63,999 bases of DNA from Aquimarina sp. RZ0. GTDB lineage: Bacteria > Bacteroidota > Bacteroidia > Flavobacteriales > Flavobacteriaceae. Below, one piece after another: positions 47,007-56,225 of the stretch; positions within the stretch are counted from its first letter, which is position 1, and every line of letters begins with the position of its first letter. The notes beneath the pieces are model-generated. The model made no database searches. It was not told the DNA's origin and worked only from the letters and a program-made list of their open reading frames with translations. The translations under genes and the position numbers were made by a program. Location: positions 1 through 63,999 of the forward strand of contig NZ_VTZU01000043.1 of the NCBI RefSeq assembly GCF_008370685.1. The letters are read 5' to 3'.

Positions 47007-47117
47007 ATACCTATTCTTAGATGAAATCACTGTAAACTGAATCAAATTATTTTCTAATTCAGATGAGAAACAAAAAGAAATGATTGTAGTAGGTAATTTC
47101 ATTTGAGAATTGAGTAA
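47007..47117. mobile_element. Family C element, internally deleted copy C3 (111 bp), reverse orientation
   Basis: It begins ATACCTATTCTTAGATGAAA, continues through CTGTAAACTGAATCAAATTA and ends AATTTCATTTGAGAATTGAG. This is family C read from its right end, lacking the central palindrome. It is directly adjacent to A3. Confidence 0.75.
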
Positions 47118-47164
47118 TGATTTGAATTTGCCGGAAGAACATGTCCTCTTGTTTAATTTCAAGT

Positions 47165-48262
47165 TTATTGTGGAAATAAACTGAGATCAATATTAGGGAT
47201 TACTTTTAAGGCATTTTTATAATATAATTTCCTTAAAACGTCATCATCAAGATCTAAACCATACATTTTCCAGAAAGCGTGATATCTTTTATAATAAGGA
47301 AAATATTCATCATTGGTTTCTAATACTCTGAAATACGTGTAGTATTCTTCAGGATTCCAGGAATCTTTACCAAACATTACCCGATCCTGATATTTAGTAA
47401 GAAAAGCTTTTGCGTTGCGAGGTTGCCGTCCTAATTCTGCGATTACGGCTCCAATTTCGGTATACATATTAGGTATTTCGTCTAGTAACTGCCCTAATTT
47501 TGCAAGATTATTACCGTACCATCCGAGATGGGCATTAATAAATTTAGTGTTTTTATGTCGTTTGAAGATTGTATGTTGCTCTTGTATGATGGTTTCCCAC
47601 GCCCCTGTTACGGTAGCATCTCTTTTTCGCCTGGAACGTAATTTTAATTCCAACCAGCGTTCATTCTTATGATCGTGAGCATCCCAGAAGGGTTTTGGAT
47701 CGGCAGCATGAATTAAAACAGGAATACCCAATTCACCACATTTTTCCCAAACAGGATCGATGCGAGGGTCATTAATTTTGATACGATTACCTTTACTATC
47801 TTTATTATCCATCCCTTGACTTTTATATATTTTAAGTCCGTTGGCTCCTAGTTTTACATCTTTTTCCACTTGAGCCACTGTTTTTGCAGTCCAACCGGGA
47901 TTATCAATTCCGTTAAGATCGATATTCGTAAATACGATAAATCGATTGGAATAATTGGTTTTTACATTTTCAATAGCTCCTTTTAGATGCTCGTCAGATC
48001 CTCTACCACGACCAGATAAGTTTACCATAACTCCCATGTTTAATTTATCCATTTCTGAAACTAATTTGCTTAGATCCTGACTGGGCATACTGAACTGGTG
48101 ATTATGTACATCTATAAAAGGGAATTTGGCACTTTTAATCGCCGTTTCGTGAACAACAAGAGTAGAAGGCGGATCGTAGTCTTCAAATTCCATTTTTTGT
48201 GCAATAGATTGAGTGCTGATTGTTATAAACAATAGACGTAATAAAAATGTACAGGATTTCAT
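47165..48262 (-). CDS. Exported amidohydrolase (amidohydrolase_2 type)
   Basis: The 365-aa protein has a signal peptide (about 1-21, ...SIAQ) and a TIM-barrel metal hydrolase domain with first-strand DVHNHQF (about 51-57), GLKIYKSQG, VLIHAADP (His about 173), INAHLGWYG (about 239-247) and a late GKDSW aspartate. This matches the amidohydrolase_2 group of decarboxylases and hydrolases. The substrate is unknown. It is transcribed alone. Confidence 0.82.
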   Translation of the reverse strand: MKSCTFLLRLLFITISTQSIAQKMEFEDYDPPSTLVVHETAIKSAKFPFIDVHNHQFSMPSQDLSKLVSEMDKLNMGVMVNLSGRGRGSDEHLKGAIENVKTNYSNRFIVFTNIDLNGIDNPGWTAKTVAQVEKDVKLGANGLKIYKSQGMDNKDSKGNRIKINDPRIDPVWEKCGELGIPVLIHAADPKPFWDAHDHKNERWLELKLRSRRKRDATVTGAWETIIQEQHTIFKRHKNTKFINAHLGWYGNNLAKLGQLLDEIPNMYTEIGAVIAELGRQPRNAKAFLTKYQDRVMFGKDSWNPEEYYTYFRVLETNDEYFPYYKRYHAFWKMYGLDLDDDVLRKLYYKNALKVIPNIDLSLFPQ

Positions 48263-48288
48263 GAAAAAAGGATTAGGATTTGACTATT

Positions 48289-48336
48289 GTACCATTTCTG
48301 ATTTAAAGTTACCCATTCAAATTTACTCCATTTCGT
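48289..48336. repeat. Family D left-end fragment (D4)
   Basis: GTACCATTTCTGATTTAAAG, then ACCCATTCAAATTTACTCCA match the left end of D1 (49226). The remainder of the copy is not recognisable. The rest of the 48263-48563 gap holds only the terminator below. Confidence 0.5.
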
Positions 48337-48458
48337 TTATCTACTTCAAAACAAAAAATAGTTGCTTTTTTATTTGAGTATTTTTTAAATGGGATTAATA
48401 TTATAAATATATGATAATCATTACCACTGGAAGAAAGCTTAACATTTTTAGTTAAAAA

Positions 48459-48496
48459 AAGAAATCTCGTCACAATATGCGATGACAAGATTTCTT
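48459..48496 (-). terminator. Terminator of the peroxiredoxin-like gene
   Basis: AAGAAATCTCGTCA pairs with TGACAAGATTTCTT with one mismatch; on the - strand it is followed by T7. It lies about 70 bp beyond the stop of the gene at 48564. Confidence 0.85.
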
Positions 48497-48563
48497 ATAA
48501 GTAATCAAGTAATAGTTTATCTAAAGAATCTTATCCCAAAAATGCCTAAATGCACAATGGGTT

Positions 48564-49211
48564 CTAATTATTTGTTTTTAAGGTGTTTATTATTTCTTTT
48601 GGATCGGCTCTTTTTTTATAATCTTCTTTAATAAAGTCATAGATTATCATTCCGTTTTGATCAATGATGTATGTTGCAGAGATGGGTAATTGATGTTTTG
48701 GAGTACCATTACTTTTAACTAAATCAATGCCAAAACCTTCATACACTTCGACTAAATCATCTGATAAAGAAAATGCAAGATTGAATTCTTTGGCGATCTT
48801 ATTATCTTTATCAGAAAGAACTTCAAAACTTAAATTATTTTCTTCTGTTGTAGAAAGAGAATTATCTGGCGTTTCCGGACTGATTGCTACTAATATAGCA
48901 CCGAGTTTTTCAAACTCTGATAACGAATCCTGTAAAGCTTTTAATTCTAGATTACAATAAGGGCACCACCCACCTCTGTAAAAAGAAAGAATTACTATAT
49001 TCTTAACTAACAAATCTTGAACCGAAATATTTTTGCCAATGGCATTAGGCAAGATGATTTCAGGAATTTTGTCTCCTGTTTTTAGCGCTTTTGATACTAG
49101 TTTTGTTTCCTTTAATGTTTGTATTCCTTGATTCATTACCGTATGAATATCATCAGAATATTTTTCTGCTGATTGCGCTGCTCTGCTTTCTAATTGTTCT
49201 GTAAGTGTCAT
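48564..49211 (-). CDS. Peroxiredoxin-like protein (AhpC/TSA fold)
   Basis: The 215-aa protein has a helical N-terminal extension (1-45) and a thioredoxin-fold domain with SFYRGGWCPYCNLEL (76-90), where CPYC (83-86) gives a thioredoxin-type CxxC rather than the usual peroxiredoxin PxxxTxxC. The ISPETPDNS and FEVLSDKDNKIA blocks are shared with the AhpC-like group. It likely reduces peroxides or disulfides in the cytoplasm. Confidence 0.85.
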   Translation of the reverse strand: MTLTEQLESRAAQSAEKYSDDIHTVMNQGIQTLKETKLVSKALKTGDKIPEIILPNAIGKNISVQDLLVKNIVILSFYRGGWCPYCNLELKALQDSLSEFEKLGAILVAISPETPDNSLSTTEENNLSFEVLSDKDNKIAKEFNLAFSLSDDLVEVYEGFGIDLVKSNGTPKHQLPISATYIIDQNGMIIYDFIKEDYKKRADPKEIINTLKTNN

Positions 49212-49225
49212 TATATATAAGTTTT

Positions 49226-49398
49226 ATACCATTTCTGATTTGTGAAATTACCTTTTCAGATTTACTCGATAATCGAGATTTAAATGCTCTGAAGCTTGCC
49301 TCGAAATCAAAATGTTTTTTCAATCAATGCCTCGGCTTGCCACAAGGTAGTTTACTTTTTTTATTTAAGGGACTTGTAAAACAGAAATAGTAGTGTAT
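49226..49398. repeat. Family D element, fullest copy D1 (about 173 bp)
   Basis: It begins ATACCATTTCTGATTTGTGA and ends ACAGAAATAGTAGTGTAT, partly inverted. It includes the palindrome CTCGATAATCGAG (49265-49277) and the paired GCTTGCCTCG / CCTCGGCTTGCC blocks. Shorter relatives are at 11211, 17035 and 48289. Confidence 0.65.
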
Positions 49399-49408
49399 TT
49401 TGGAATAA

Positions 49409-52192
49409 TTATAATAGCTTCTCTTTTAAGTACTGCCCGGTATAGGATTTTTTTACCTTACAGATCTCTTCTGGAGTTCCCTGAGCGATGATATTTCCTC
49501 CTTGTATTCCACCTTTAAGACCTAAATCTATTACATAATCAGCACATTTTATCAGATCCAGATTATGTTCAATCACCAGAATTGAATGCCCTTTATCAAT
49601 AAGTTCATTAAAGGATTTTAGCAGTTTTTGTATGTCATGGAAATGCAATCCTGTTGTAGGTTCATCAAAAATAAAGAGTGCTTTGTCTTTGGTATTTCCT
49701 TTTACCAAAAATGACGCAAGTTTTATACGTTGCGCTTCTCCACCAGATAATGTAGAAGAACTTTGTCCTAATTGCACGTATCCTAATCCAACATCTTGTA
49801 GAGGTTTAATCTTTTTTATAATCTTGGTCTGCTTGTGATCTGTAAAAAAGTCAATAGCAGTATCTATGGTCATGGTGAGGATATCATCAATATTTTTGTT
49901 CTCGAAAGTAACCTCTAATACATCTTTCTTAAAACGTTTTCCATTACAGGTTTCACATTCCAGATGAACATCTGCCATAAATTGCATTTCGATAGTAACT
50001 TCTCCTTCACCCTTGCATGTCTCACATCTACCACCATCCACATTAAAAGAAAAATGCTTAGACTGATAGTTTCTTATTTTAGATAGTTTCTGACTGGCAA
50101 ACAGACTGCGAATATCATCATATGCCTTGATATAGGTTACAGGATTAGATCTTGAGGAACGACCTATAGGGTTTTGGTCTACAAACTCTACATGTTTGAT
50201 ATTACTATAATTTCCTTTGAGTTCTGTAAACTGTCCTGCTTTTTCTCCATAACCTCCTAATTGTTTTAATATCGCAGGATATACAATTTTTTTGACCAAT
50301 GTACTTTTTCCGCTACCAGAAACTCCTGTGATTGCGGTAAAAATGCCTAACGGAATTTTTACATCTATATTTTTCAGATTGTTTTCTCTTGCACCAAGTA
50401 TTTCAAGATAATATTTAGAAGTCTGTCTGGTTTCAGGAACTTCGATTTTCATTTCTCCGTGTAAGTATTTTGCGGTAAGAGAATCTGATGTAAGAATTTC
50501 ATCAAAATTTCCTGTTGCCACAACATGACCACCATAGGTTCCTGCTTCTGGTCCAATATCAATAATTTCATCTGCAGCTCTCATGATATCTTCATCATGT
50601 TCGACTACAATTACAGTGTTGCCAAGATCACGAAGCGATTGCAGCACTTTGATAAGTTTTTCTGTATCCTTTGGGTGTAAACCGATACTTGGCTCATCAA
50701 GTATGTACATAGATCCTACTAAACTACTGCCTAAAGATGTAGCTAAATTGATACGCTGAGATTCTCCTCCCGATAGTGTGTTTGATTTTCTGTTTAGTGT
50801 AAGGTATTGTAATCCTACATTGTCTAAGAATTCTAATCGACTGGTAATTTCTTTTAGTAGGCGTTTCCCGATTTGAGCATCATATTTGTTGAGTTCAAGG
50901 TTTTTAAAGAAAACCGAAAGTTCATTTAGTGGTTTTTCAACAAGATCTGTAAGCGTTGCATCTCCAATTTTGACATAGTTAGTTTCTGGTCGCAGGCGTT
51001 TTCCTTTGCATGTAGCACATTTTGTTTTTCCTCGATACCGAGAAAGCATCACTCTATTTTGTATTTTATAAGCCTTAGATTCTAATTCAATAAAAAAGTT
51101 GTCAATACCTTCAAAATGTTCATTTCCTTTCCAGATCAGTTCTTTTTGTTCTTTTGATAATTCAAAATAAGGTTTGTGTATAGGGAAATCAAACTTATAG
51201 GCAGTATTTACCAACTGGTCTTTATACCACCCCATTGTATCTCCTTTCCAGGGAAAAATAGCTCCTTCAAATACACTCAAAGAGGTGTTGGGGACAACTA
51301 AGTCCTCGTCAATACCAATGACATCACCATAACCTTCGCACTCTGGGCATGCTCCGTAGGGATTATTAAAACTAAAAAGATGTGCATTAGGTTCCAGAAA
51401 GGACATGCCATCAAGCTCAAACTTATTGCTAAACTGGCGTAGCTTATGATCTCTTAGGACTTCTACAAAACAACTTCCTTTTCCTTCAAAAAACGCAGAG
51501 CTTACAGCATCTGCCAGGCGGTTATAAAAATCTTCTTCCTCTCTTTTTATAATACGGTCGATAACCAGAAAAACGATATCCTTTTTTGTAATATTTGCTT
51601 CTTCAATTCTACTAATAGTATCATTTATTTTTACACGAGCATATCCTTGTTGCTGTAGTACCTTTAATTTCTCTTCTGTTGTTCTGCCGTTTTCTACATG
51701 AATAGGAGCCAGGAGTAAAAGTTTTTCTCCATCCTCAAATGATTTTACATATTGAATAACATCAGTAACAGTATCTTTCTTCACCTGATTTCCAGAAATA
51801 GGGGAGTACGTTTTTCCGATTCTTGCGTACAATAATTTTAAATAATCATAAATTTCTGTGGTTGTCCCAACGGTAGATCTTGGATTGGTAGAGTTTACTT
51901 TCTGCTCAATCGCTATAGCAGGGGCAATTCCTTTTATATAGTCAACTTTTGGTTTGTTGAGTCTTCCCAAAAACTGCCTTGCATACGAGGATAAACTTTC
52001 TACATACCTTCGCTGACCCTCTGCATACAGTGTGTCAAAAGCAAGGCTAGATTTGCCAGAACCAGATAATCCAGTAATAACAACCAGCTTGTTACGAGGG
52101 ATAACTGCGTCCAGGTTTTTGAGATTATGAAGCTTAGCTCCTTTGATTAATATATTGTGTTTAGGATCTAGTGTAGTAATATCTCGAATCAT
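49409..52192 (-). CDS. uvrA: UvrABC excinuclease subunit A
   Basis: The 927-aa ATPase recognises DNA damage in nucleotide excision repair. Two ABC units are present: GLSGSGKSS (about 37-45) with a distant LSGGESQRINLA, and GVSGSGKST with LSGGEAQRIKLA. Zinc-binding cysteines appear in CATCKGKRLRPE, in CETCKGEGEV and CETCNGKRF, and also in the CPECEGYG region. ATG 52192 is preferred because IRDITTLD and the next residues lead directly into the domain; 52216 would add eight residues. No partner uvr gene adjoins it. Confidence 0.96.
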   Translation of the reverse strand: MIRDITTLDPKHNILIKGAKLHNLKNLDAVIPRNKLVVITGLSGSGKSSLAFDTLYAEGQRRYVESLSSYARQFLGRLNKPKVDYIKGIAPAIAIEQKVNSTNPRSTVGTTTEIYDYLKLLYARIGKTYSPISGNQVKKDTVTDVIQYVKSFEDGEKLLLLAPIHVENGRTTEEKLKVLQQQGYARVKINDTISRIEEANITKKDIVFLVIDRIIKREEEDFYNRLADAVSSAFFEGKGSCFVEVLRDHKLRQFSNKFELDGMSFLEPNAHLFSFNNPYGACPECEGYGDVIGIDEDLVVPNTSLSVFEGAIFPWKGDTMGWYKDQLVNTAYKFDFPIHKPYFELSKEQKELIWKGNEHFEGIDNFFIELESKAYKIQNRVMLSRYRGKTKCATCKGKRLRPETNYVKIGDATLTDLVEKPLNELSVFFKNLELNKYDAQIGKRLLKEITSRLEFLDNVGLQYLTLNRKSNTLSGGESQRINLATSLGSSLVGSMYILDEPSIGLHPKDTEKLIKVLQSLRDLGNTVIVVEHDEDIMRAADEIIDIGPEAGTYGGHVVATGNFDEILTSDSLTAKYLHGEMKIEVPETRQTSKYYLEILGARENNLKNIDVKIPLGIFTAITGVSGSGKSTLVKKIVYPAILKQLGGYGEKAGQFTELKGNYSNIKHVEFVDQNPIGRSSRSNPVTYIKAYDDIRSLFASQKLSKIRNYQSKHFSFNVDGGRCETCKGEGEVTIEMQFMADVHLECETCNGKRFKKDVLEVTFENKNIDDILTMTIDTAIDFFTDHKQTKIIKKIKPLQDVGLGYVQLGQSSSTLSGGEAQRIKLASFLVKGNTKDKALFIFDEPTTGLHFHDIQKLLKSFNELIDKGHSILVIEHNLDLIKCADYVIDLGLKGGIQGGNIIAQGTPEEICKVKKSYTGQYLKEKLL

Positions 52193-52418
52193 AGTAAATA
52201 TGCGGTAAGAGCACAAATATAAGGGTATTATGATTGATTGAGATTGAAAGTTGAGTTAAAAAAATTAACAAAAAATGTTTTTTTCTCAAGTATTGTTATT
52301 ATATTAGCGGTCTCAAATTTAACTTAACTAAAACTGAATTGCCTATTGTAATACTTCTACTTTTAAGTTTAACATAGCCCGAGCCCCAAGCTTGTTGGTA
52401 CTAAAATTAAGTAATAGT

Positions 52419-53003
52419 ATGAAAGATTACACTCTATCAGACGCTGTATTGGTAAACAGTTACATTAAAGGGGACGAAAGTGCCTTATCTACTTTAATTG
52501 AGCGTCACAAACAACGTATTTACAGTTTTATTTATTCCAAAGTTTTTGATCGCGATGTGTCAGAAGACATTTTTCAGGATACTTTTATAAAAGTAATTCG
52601 AACGCTAAAACTAGGAAAATATAACGAAGAAGGAAAATTTCTACCGTGGGTAATGCGCATTGCGCACAATTTGGTCATTGATCATTTCAGAAAAGGAAAT
52701 CGTATGCCAAAATTCGAAGATAATGGAGAATTTAGTATTTTTTCGATTATCAGTGATGGAGATCTTAATGCAGAAAAGAGAATCATTAAAGATCAGGTAG
52801 AGGAAGATTTGCGTAACCTGATTCAGGAGTTACCAGAAGATCAAAAAGAAGTACTGGTTATGCGCATGTACAGAGATATGAGTTTTAAAGAAATTTCTGA
52901 TAAAACGGGAGTAAGTATTAATACTGCGCTTGGAAGAATGAGATATGCCTTGATCAATCTAAGAAAGGTTATTGAAAAAAATAACATCGTTTTGACAAAT
53001 TAA
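52419..53003 (+). CDS. ECF-type RNA polymerase sigma factor
   Basis: The 194-aa protein has sigma region 2 (about 20-95: IERHKQRIYSFIYSKV, DVSEDIFQDTFIKVI, LPWVMRIAHNLVIDHFR) and region 4 (about 135-185: LPEDQKEVLVMRMYRDMSFKEISDKTGVSINTALGRM). ATG 52419 fits better than 52392. There is no anti-sigma gene of usual size next to it; instead a 49-residue ORF follows after 73 bp and both end at a common terminator. Target genes are unknown. Confidence 0.92.
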   Translation: MKDYTLSDAVLVNSYIKGDESALSTLIERHKQRIYSFIYSKVFDRDVSEDIFQDTFIKVIRTLKLGKYNEEGKFLPWVMRIAHNLVIDHFRKGNRMPKFEDNGEFSIFSIISDGDLNAEKRIIKDQVEEDLRNLIQELPEDQKEVLVMRMYRDMSFKEISDKTGVSINTALGRMRYALINLRKVIEKNNIVLTN

Positions 53004-53076
53004 CAATTATTTATACAATAAAGTATTGTTTGCCTCGTTATTTATTATAAATAACCCTTATTTTAAGATTAGTAAT

Positions 53077-53226
53077 ATGGCAAAATTTTACTTTACGTCA
53101 TCTTCTCACAAAGAAGAACAGCAGTTAGTACCAAAGAGAATAACAGTAGATTTACTGTTGAATTATTCAAAAGCTTTAAGTGTTATAGATTACAAAAATA
53201 TGAAGTTTGAAGCGCTTCTAAATTAA
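53077..53226 (+). CDS. 49-aa protein downstream of the sigma factor
   Basis: From ATG 53077 the ORF encodes a 49-residue charged protein (MAKFYFTSSSHKEEQQLVPK then ITVDLLLNYSKALSVI). It has codon use like its neighbours, no membrane segment, and lies between the sigma factor gene and a clear terminator. I recall small ORFs at this position in other Flavobacteriia but cannot name a family. A modulator of the sigma factor is a possibility, nothing more. Confidence 0.6.
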   Translation: MAKFYFTSSSHKEEQQLVPKRITVDLLLNYSKALSVIDYKNMKFEALLN

Positions 53227-53240
53227 AACTAAACTTTTTA

Positions 53241-53276
53241 TAAGAGACCTACCAAAAATAGGTCTCTTATTTTTTT
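53241..53276 (+). terminator. Terminator after sigma factor operon
   Basis: TAAGAGACCTA (53241-53251) pairs perfectly with TAGGTCTCTTA (53259-53269), followed by T7. It overlaps the end of the convergent nth gene and may serve both strands. Confidence 0.9.
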
Positions 53277-53917
53277 AGGTATTCGTTAATTACCGTTTTT
53301 CTTCCTATAGTCTTTGTTATAATATCCTTCTCAAGATTCCATCCTCTTGCAGGCGAATATTCTCGACCATACCAAATAATTTGTAGATGTAGATCATTCC
53401 AGATTTCCTTAGGAAATAATCGTTTGGCATCTTTTTCTGTTTGTGTTACATTTTTTCCATTACTAAATCCCCATCGATATAATAAGCGATGAATATGAGT
53501 ATCTACAGGAAAAGCAGAAACACCAAAAGCCTGAGACATAACTACGCTAGCTGTTTTATGACCTACAGCAGGTAGTGCTTCTAGGTCCTCAAAACTTTGT
53601 GGAACCTCCCCATTATGTTTGTCTATTAATATCTGAGAAAGCCCATGAATTCCTTTGGCTTTCATAGGACTTAGTCCTACAGGCCTGATAATATCTCTGA
53701 TTTCTTCTACAGATAATGTTACCATGGCATATGGATTATCTGCTCGTTTGAACAAGAGCGGAGTAATCTTATTGACCCTAACATCTGTGCTTTGAGCACT
53801 CATTAATACTGCAATTAATAAAGTGTATGGATCTTTATGGTCTAGTGGTATAGGAATTCTAGGATATAATTCCTTAAGTGTTTTAATTGTAAAATCTACC
53901 TTTTCCTGTTTGGTCAT
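53267..53917 (-). CDS. nth: Endonuclease III-like DNA glycosylase/AP lyase lacking the Fe-S loop
   Basis: The 216-aa HhH-GPD protein has the hairpin LPAVGHKTASVV with the lyase lysine Lys121 and the catalytic Asp139 in FPVDTHIHRL, plus LMSAQSTDVRVN near 38-49. The four cysteines that hold the 4Fe-4S cluster in the E. coli enzyme are absent: where they should lie, the chain reads GREYSPARGWNLEKDIITKT. It should still cut oxidised pyrimidines. It converges with the sigma factor operon. Confidence 0.92.
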   Translation of the reverse strand: MTKQEKVDFTIKTLKELYPRIPIPLDHKDPYTLLIAVLMSAQSTDVRVNKITPLLFKRADNPYAMVTLSVEEIRDIIRPVGLSPMKAKGIHGLSQILIDKHNGEVPQSFEDLEALPAVGHKTASVVMSQAFGVSAFPVDTHIHRLLYRWGFSNGKNVTQTEKDAKRLFPKEIWNDLHLQIIWYGREYSPARGWNLEKDIITKTIGRKTVINEYLKK

Positions 53918-54084
53918 TGTATTATAAATTTTATGCTAAAGTATGAAATATTTGAAGGGGGCAAATAGAATTTCAAGGGCTAAATTTTTGATAAAACGAA
54001 GTGTTATAATTATTTTTTGTTTTAATTTTATGAAAAAATATTAAACAAACGGTAATTTTTTAGTTCACATAAAATCATTTGCAA

Positions 54085-54534
54085 ATGACTACATTAAAAG
54101 CAGGAGATAAGGCTCCTCAATTTTCAGCATTAGATCAGGATGGAAATACAATTACACTGTCTGATTATAAAGGGAAAAAACTAGTTGTTTTTTTCTATCC
54201 CAAAGCTAGTACACCTGGATGTACTGCAGAAGCGTGCAATCTAAAAGATAATTATCAGACATTTCTGTCTCAGGGATATGAAATTCTAGGTGTAAGCGCC
54301 GATAGTGCTAAACGACAACAAAACTTTAAAAATAAGTTTGAATTACCGTACCCTTTATTAGCGGATGAAGATAAAAATGTAATTGAAGCATTTGGTGTTT
54401 GGGGACCTAAGAAATTTATGGGTAAAGAATATGATGGAATCCATCGTACTACTTTTGTAATTGATGAAAATGGAGTTTTATCTGATGTAATTACCAAAGT
54501 GAAGACAAAAGATCATGCTGCTCAAATATTATAA
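54085..54534 (+). CDS. bcp: Thioredoxin-dependent thiol peroxidase (BCP type)
   Basis: The 149-aa peroxiredoxin has the motif YPKASTPGCTAEACNL with peroxidatic Cys46 and resolving Cys51 five residues later, the atypical two-cysteine BCP pattern. GVSADS and LLADEDKNV follow. ATG 54085 is preferred over TTG 54079. It ends at a terminator shared with the convergent gene. Confidence 0.94.
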   Translation: MTTLKAGDKAPQFSALDQDGNTITLSDYKGKKLVVFFYPKASTPGCTAEACNLKDNYQTFLSQGYEILGVSADSAKRQQNFKNKFELPYPLLADEDKNVIEAFGVWGPKKFMGKEYDGIHRTTFVIDENGVLSDVITKVKTKDHAAQIL

Positions 54535-54541
54535 ATAAAAA

Positions 54542-54583
54542 AGCAAAAGGATTTTTATGAATATTTGTAGAAATCCTTTTGCT
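54542..54583. terminator. Terminator between bcp and convergent gene
   Basis: AGCAAAAGGATTT (54542-54554) pairs perfectly with AAATCCTTTTGCT (54571-54583). It lies between two convergent stop codons. Confidence 0.8.
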
Positions 54584-54609
54584 ATATAATACAATGACGT
54601 ATTATGCTT

Positions 54610-56055
54610 TTAGGCTGTTTCAGTTTCTCTATAACCAAACAAGTTATTCTCTTTGATCATTTCAGGAATAAGCTCTGGTAACTGATCTTCCCAACCTGGA
54701 ATTCCATTTTGTATCTTTTGTAAGACTTCCCTAGAAAAAATATTCATAATAGTATCATCATAATCCGTGATATCCTGTAGTTTACCATTATGTTTGAAGA
54801 ATTTATATAATTCTTTCATTCTAGGATGTACTTTGAGTGTTTCGCTAGTAGTCAATATTCCTGTTTCTTGATCTTTTAATGGGTATAAATATACTTTTAA
54901 ATCCTTAAAGAAAAGTTTTCCAAAAGCTTCAAGAATACCACCACTGAGTTGGCGGTAATATTTCTCATCAAAGATATCAATCATATTATTAACCCCCATG
55001 GCTAATGCCATACGTTCTTTAGTATAATTAGAAAAGTATTCTACCACTTTATAATATTCCTGAAAATTAGAAATCATAACTGTTTGCCCCAGGGAACATA
55101 ATAATCTTGCTCTTGCCATAAAATCTTCTTCATCAATCTCTCCTTCTGCTCTTAGATTTGATAGTGTAATCTCAAAAATTTCAACTGTCTTATCCTTATT
55201 TACTTTGTTCTCATTGAGAAACATGTTAAGAGACTTTTTGTAGATATCCATATTTACTTTAGTTACTGGTCTAAAGCTTCCTCTCATTGCCAGAATGTTC
55301 TTTTTGTATAATATGGCACCAGGTAAAATATTGTTTCCATCGGGACCAAACATAACAGCTTCTGTCATTCCATTCTTGACTAGTTGCAAACTCATCAATC
55401 TATTATCTACTTTTTTATATCTGGGACCCGAAAAGTTGATCGTATCAATTTCTATTTGATCCTTGTCCAGATGGTCATATAAATAGCGTAACAATTTTTT
55501 TGGATTATCATATTTATAATATGCACCATAGATAAGATTTACTCCCAATACTCCAAGTGTCATTTGCTGTAGCTTGGCATCGTTTTCATGAAAACGAATG
55601 TGTAATATTATTTCGTTATAATCTTCATCAGGCTTTGTCTGATATCGAATGCCTACCCAACCATGTCCTTTGTATTTTTTCGCAAAATCAATTGTTGCTA
55701 CTGTATTAGCATAACTAAAAAATAATTTATTTGGATGTTTTTCTCTTTTAATCCGTTTTTCAATTAAACCACTTTCGTGCTGTAGCATTTTTTTTAAACG
55801 TGCTTCGGTTACATAGCGTTTATCATCCTCTATTCCATAAATAGCATCACTAAAATCCTTATCATAGGCACTCATTGCTTTTGCTATAGTACCAGAAGCA
55901 CCTCCAGCTCTAAAAAAATTGCGAGCCGTTTCCTGACCGGCACCGATTTCTGCAAAAGTTCCGTAGATATTAGCGTTTAAATTAATACGTAAAGCTTTAC
56001 TTTTAAGTGAGGGGACTGATTCGAATTCTTTGTCTCCCATAATAGTAATAGGCAT
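54610..56055 (-). CDS. Conserved hypothetical protein (about 480 aa), function unknown
   Basis: The 481-aa protein has no signal peptide. Conserved-looking blocks include LNANIYGTFAEIGAGQETARNFFRAGGASGTIAKAMSAYD split near residue 30-68, GHGWVGIRYQ (about 128-137), and a C-terminal helical half. I recall similar proteins in many Flavobacteriia with misleading names such as nicotinate-nucleotide adenylyltransferase; I see no nucleotidyltransferase HxGH motif and do not use that name. MGDKEF six residues in is an alternative start. It is cytoplasmic, well preserved and alone. Confidence 0.7.
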   Translation of the reverse strand: MPITIMGDKEFESVPSLKSKALRINLNANIYGTFAEIGAGQETARNFFRAGGASGTIAKAMSAYDKDFSDAIYGIEDDKRYVTEARLKKMLQHESGLIEKRIKREKHPNKLFFSYANTVATIDFAKKYKGHGWVGIRYQTKPDEDYNEIILHIRFHENDAKLQQMTLGVLGVNLIYGAYYKYDNPKKLLRYLYDHLDKDQIEIDTINFSGPRYKKVDNRLMSLQLVKNGMTEAVMFGPDGNNILPGAILYKKNILAMRGSFRPVTKVNMDIYKKSLNMFLNENKVNKDKTVEIFEITLSNLRAEGEIDEEDFMARARLLCSLGQTVMISNFQEYYKVVEYFSNYTKERMALAMGVNNMIDIFDEKYYRQLSGGILEAFGKLFFKDLKVYLYPLKDQETGILTTSETLKVHPRMKELYKFFKHNGKLQDITDYDDTIMNIFSREVLQKIQNGIPGWEDQLPELIPEMIKENNLFGYRETETA

Positions 56056-56225
56056 AGTGAAATGGGCTTTTTTTGTTTAATGTAAAGTTACTAATAGATT
56101 GACTATAATTAATAGAACGCACTGCAAATTTTTATATTTTATATTTTATATAAATAAGCGTGTAGAGAATGAATTACTTTTTGAGCAAAAAAATTATAAT
56201 TACATTTGCTGTCATTCAATATCGT

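Noticed and set aside
54610..56055. Nicotinate-nucleotide adenylyltransferase name for the 481-aa protein
   Set aside because: No HxGH nucleotidyltransferase motif is visible and the length is more than twice that of NadD, so it stays hypothetical.
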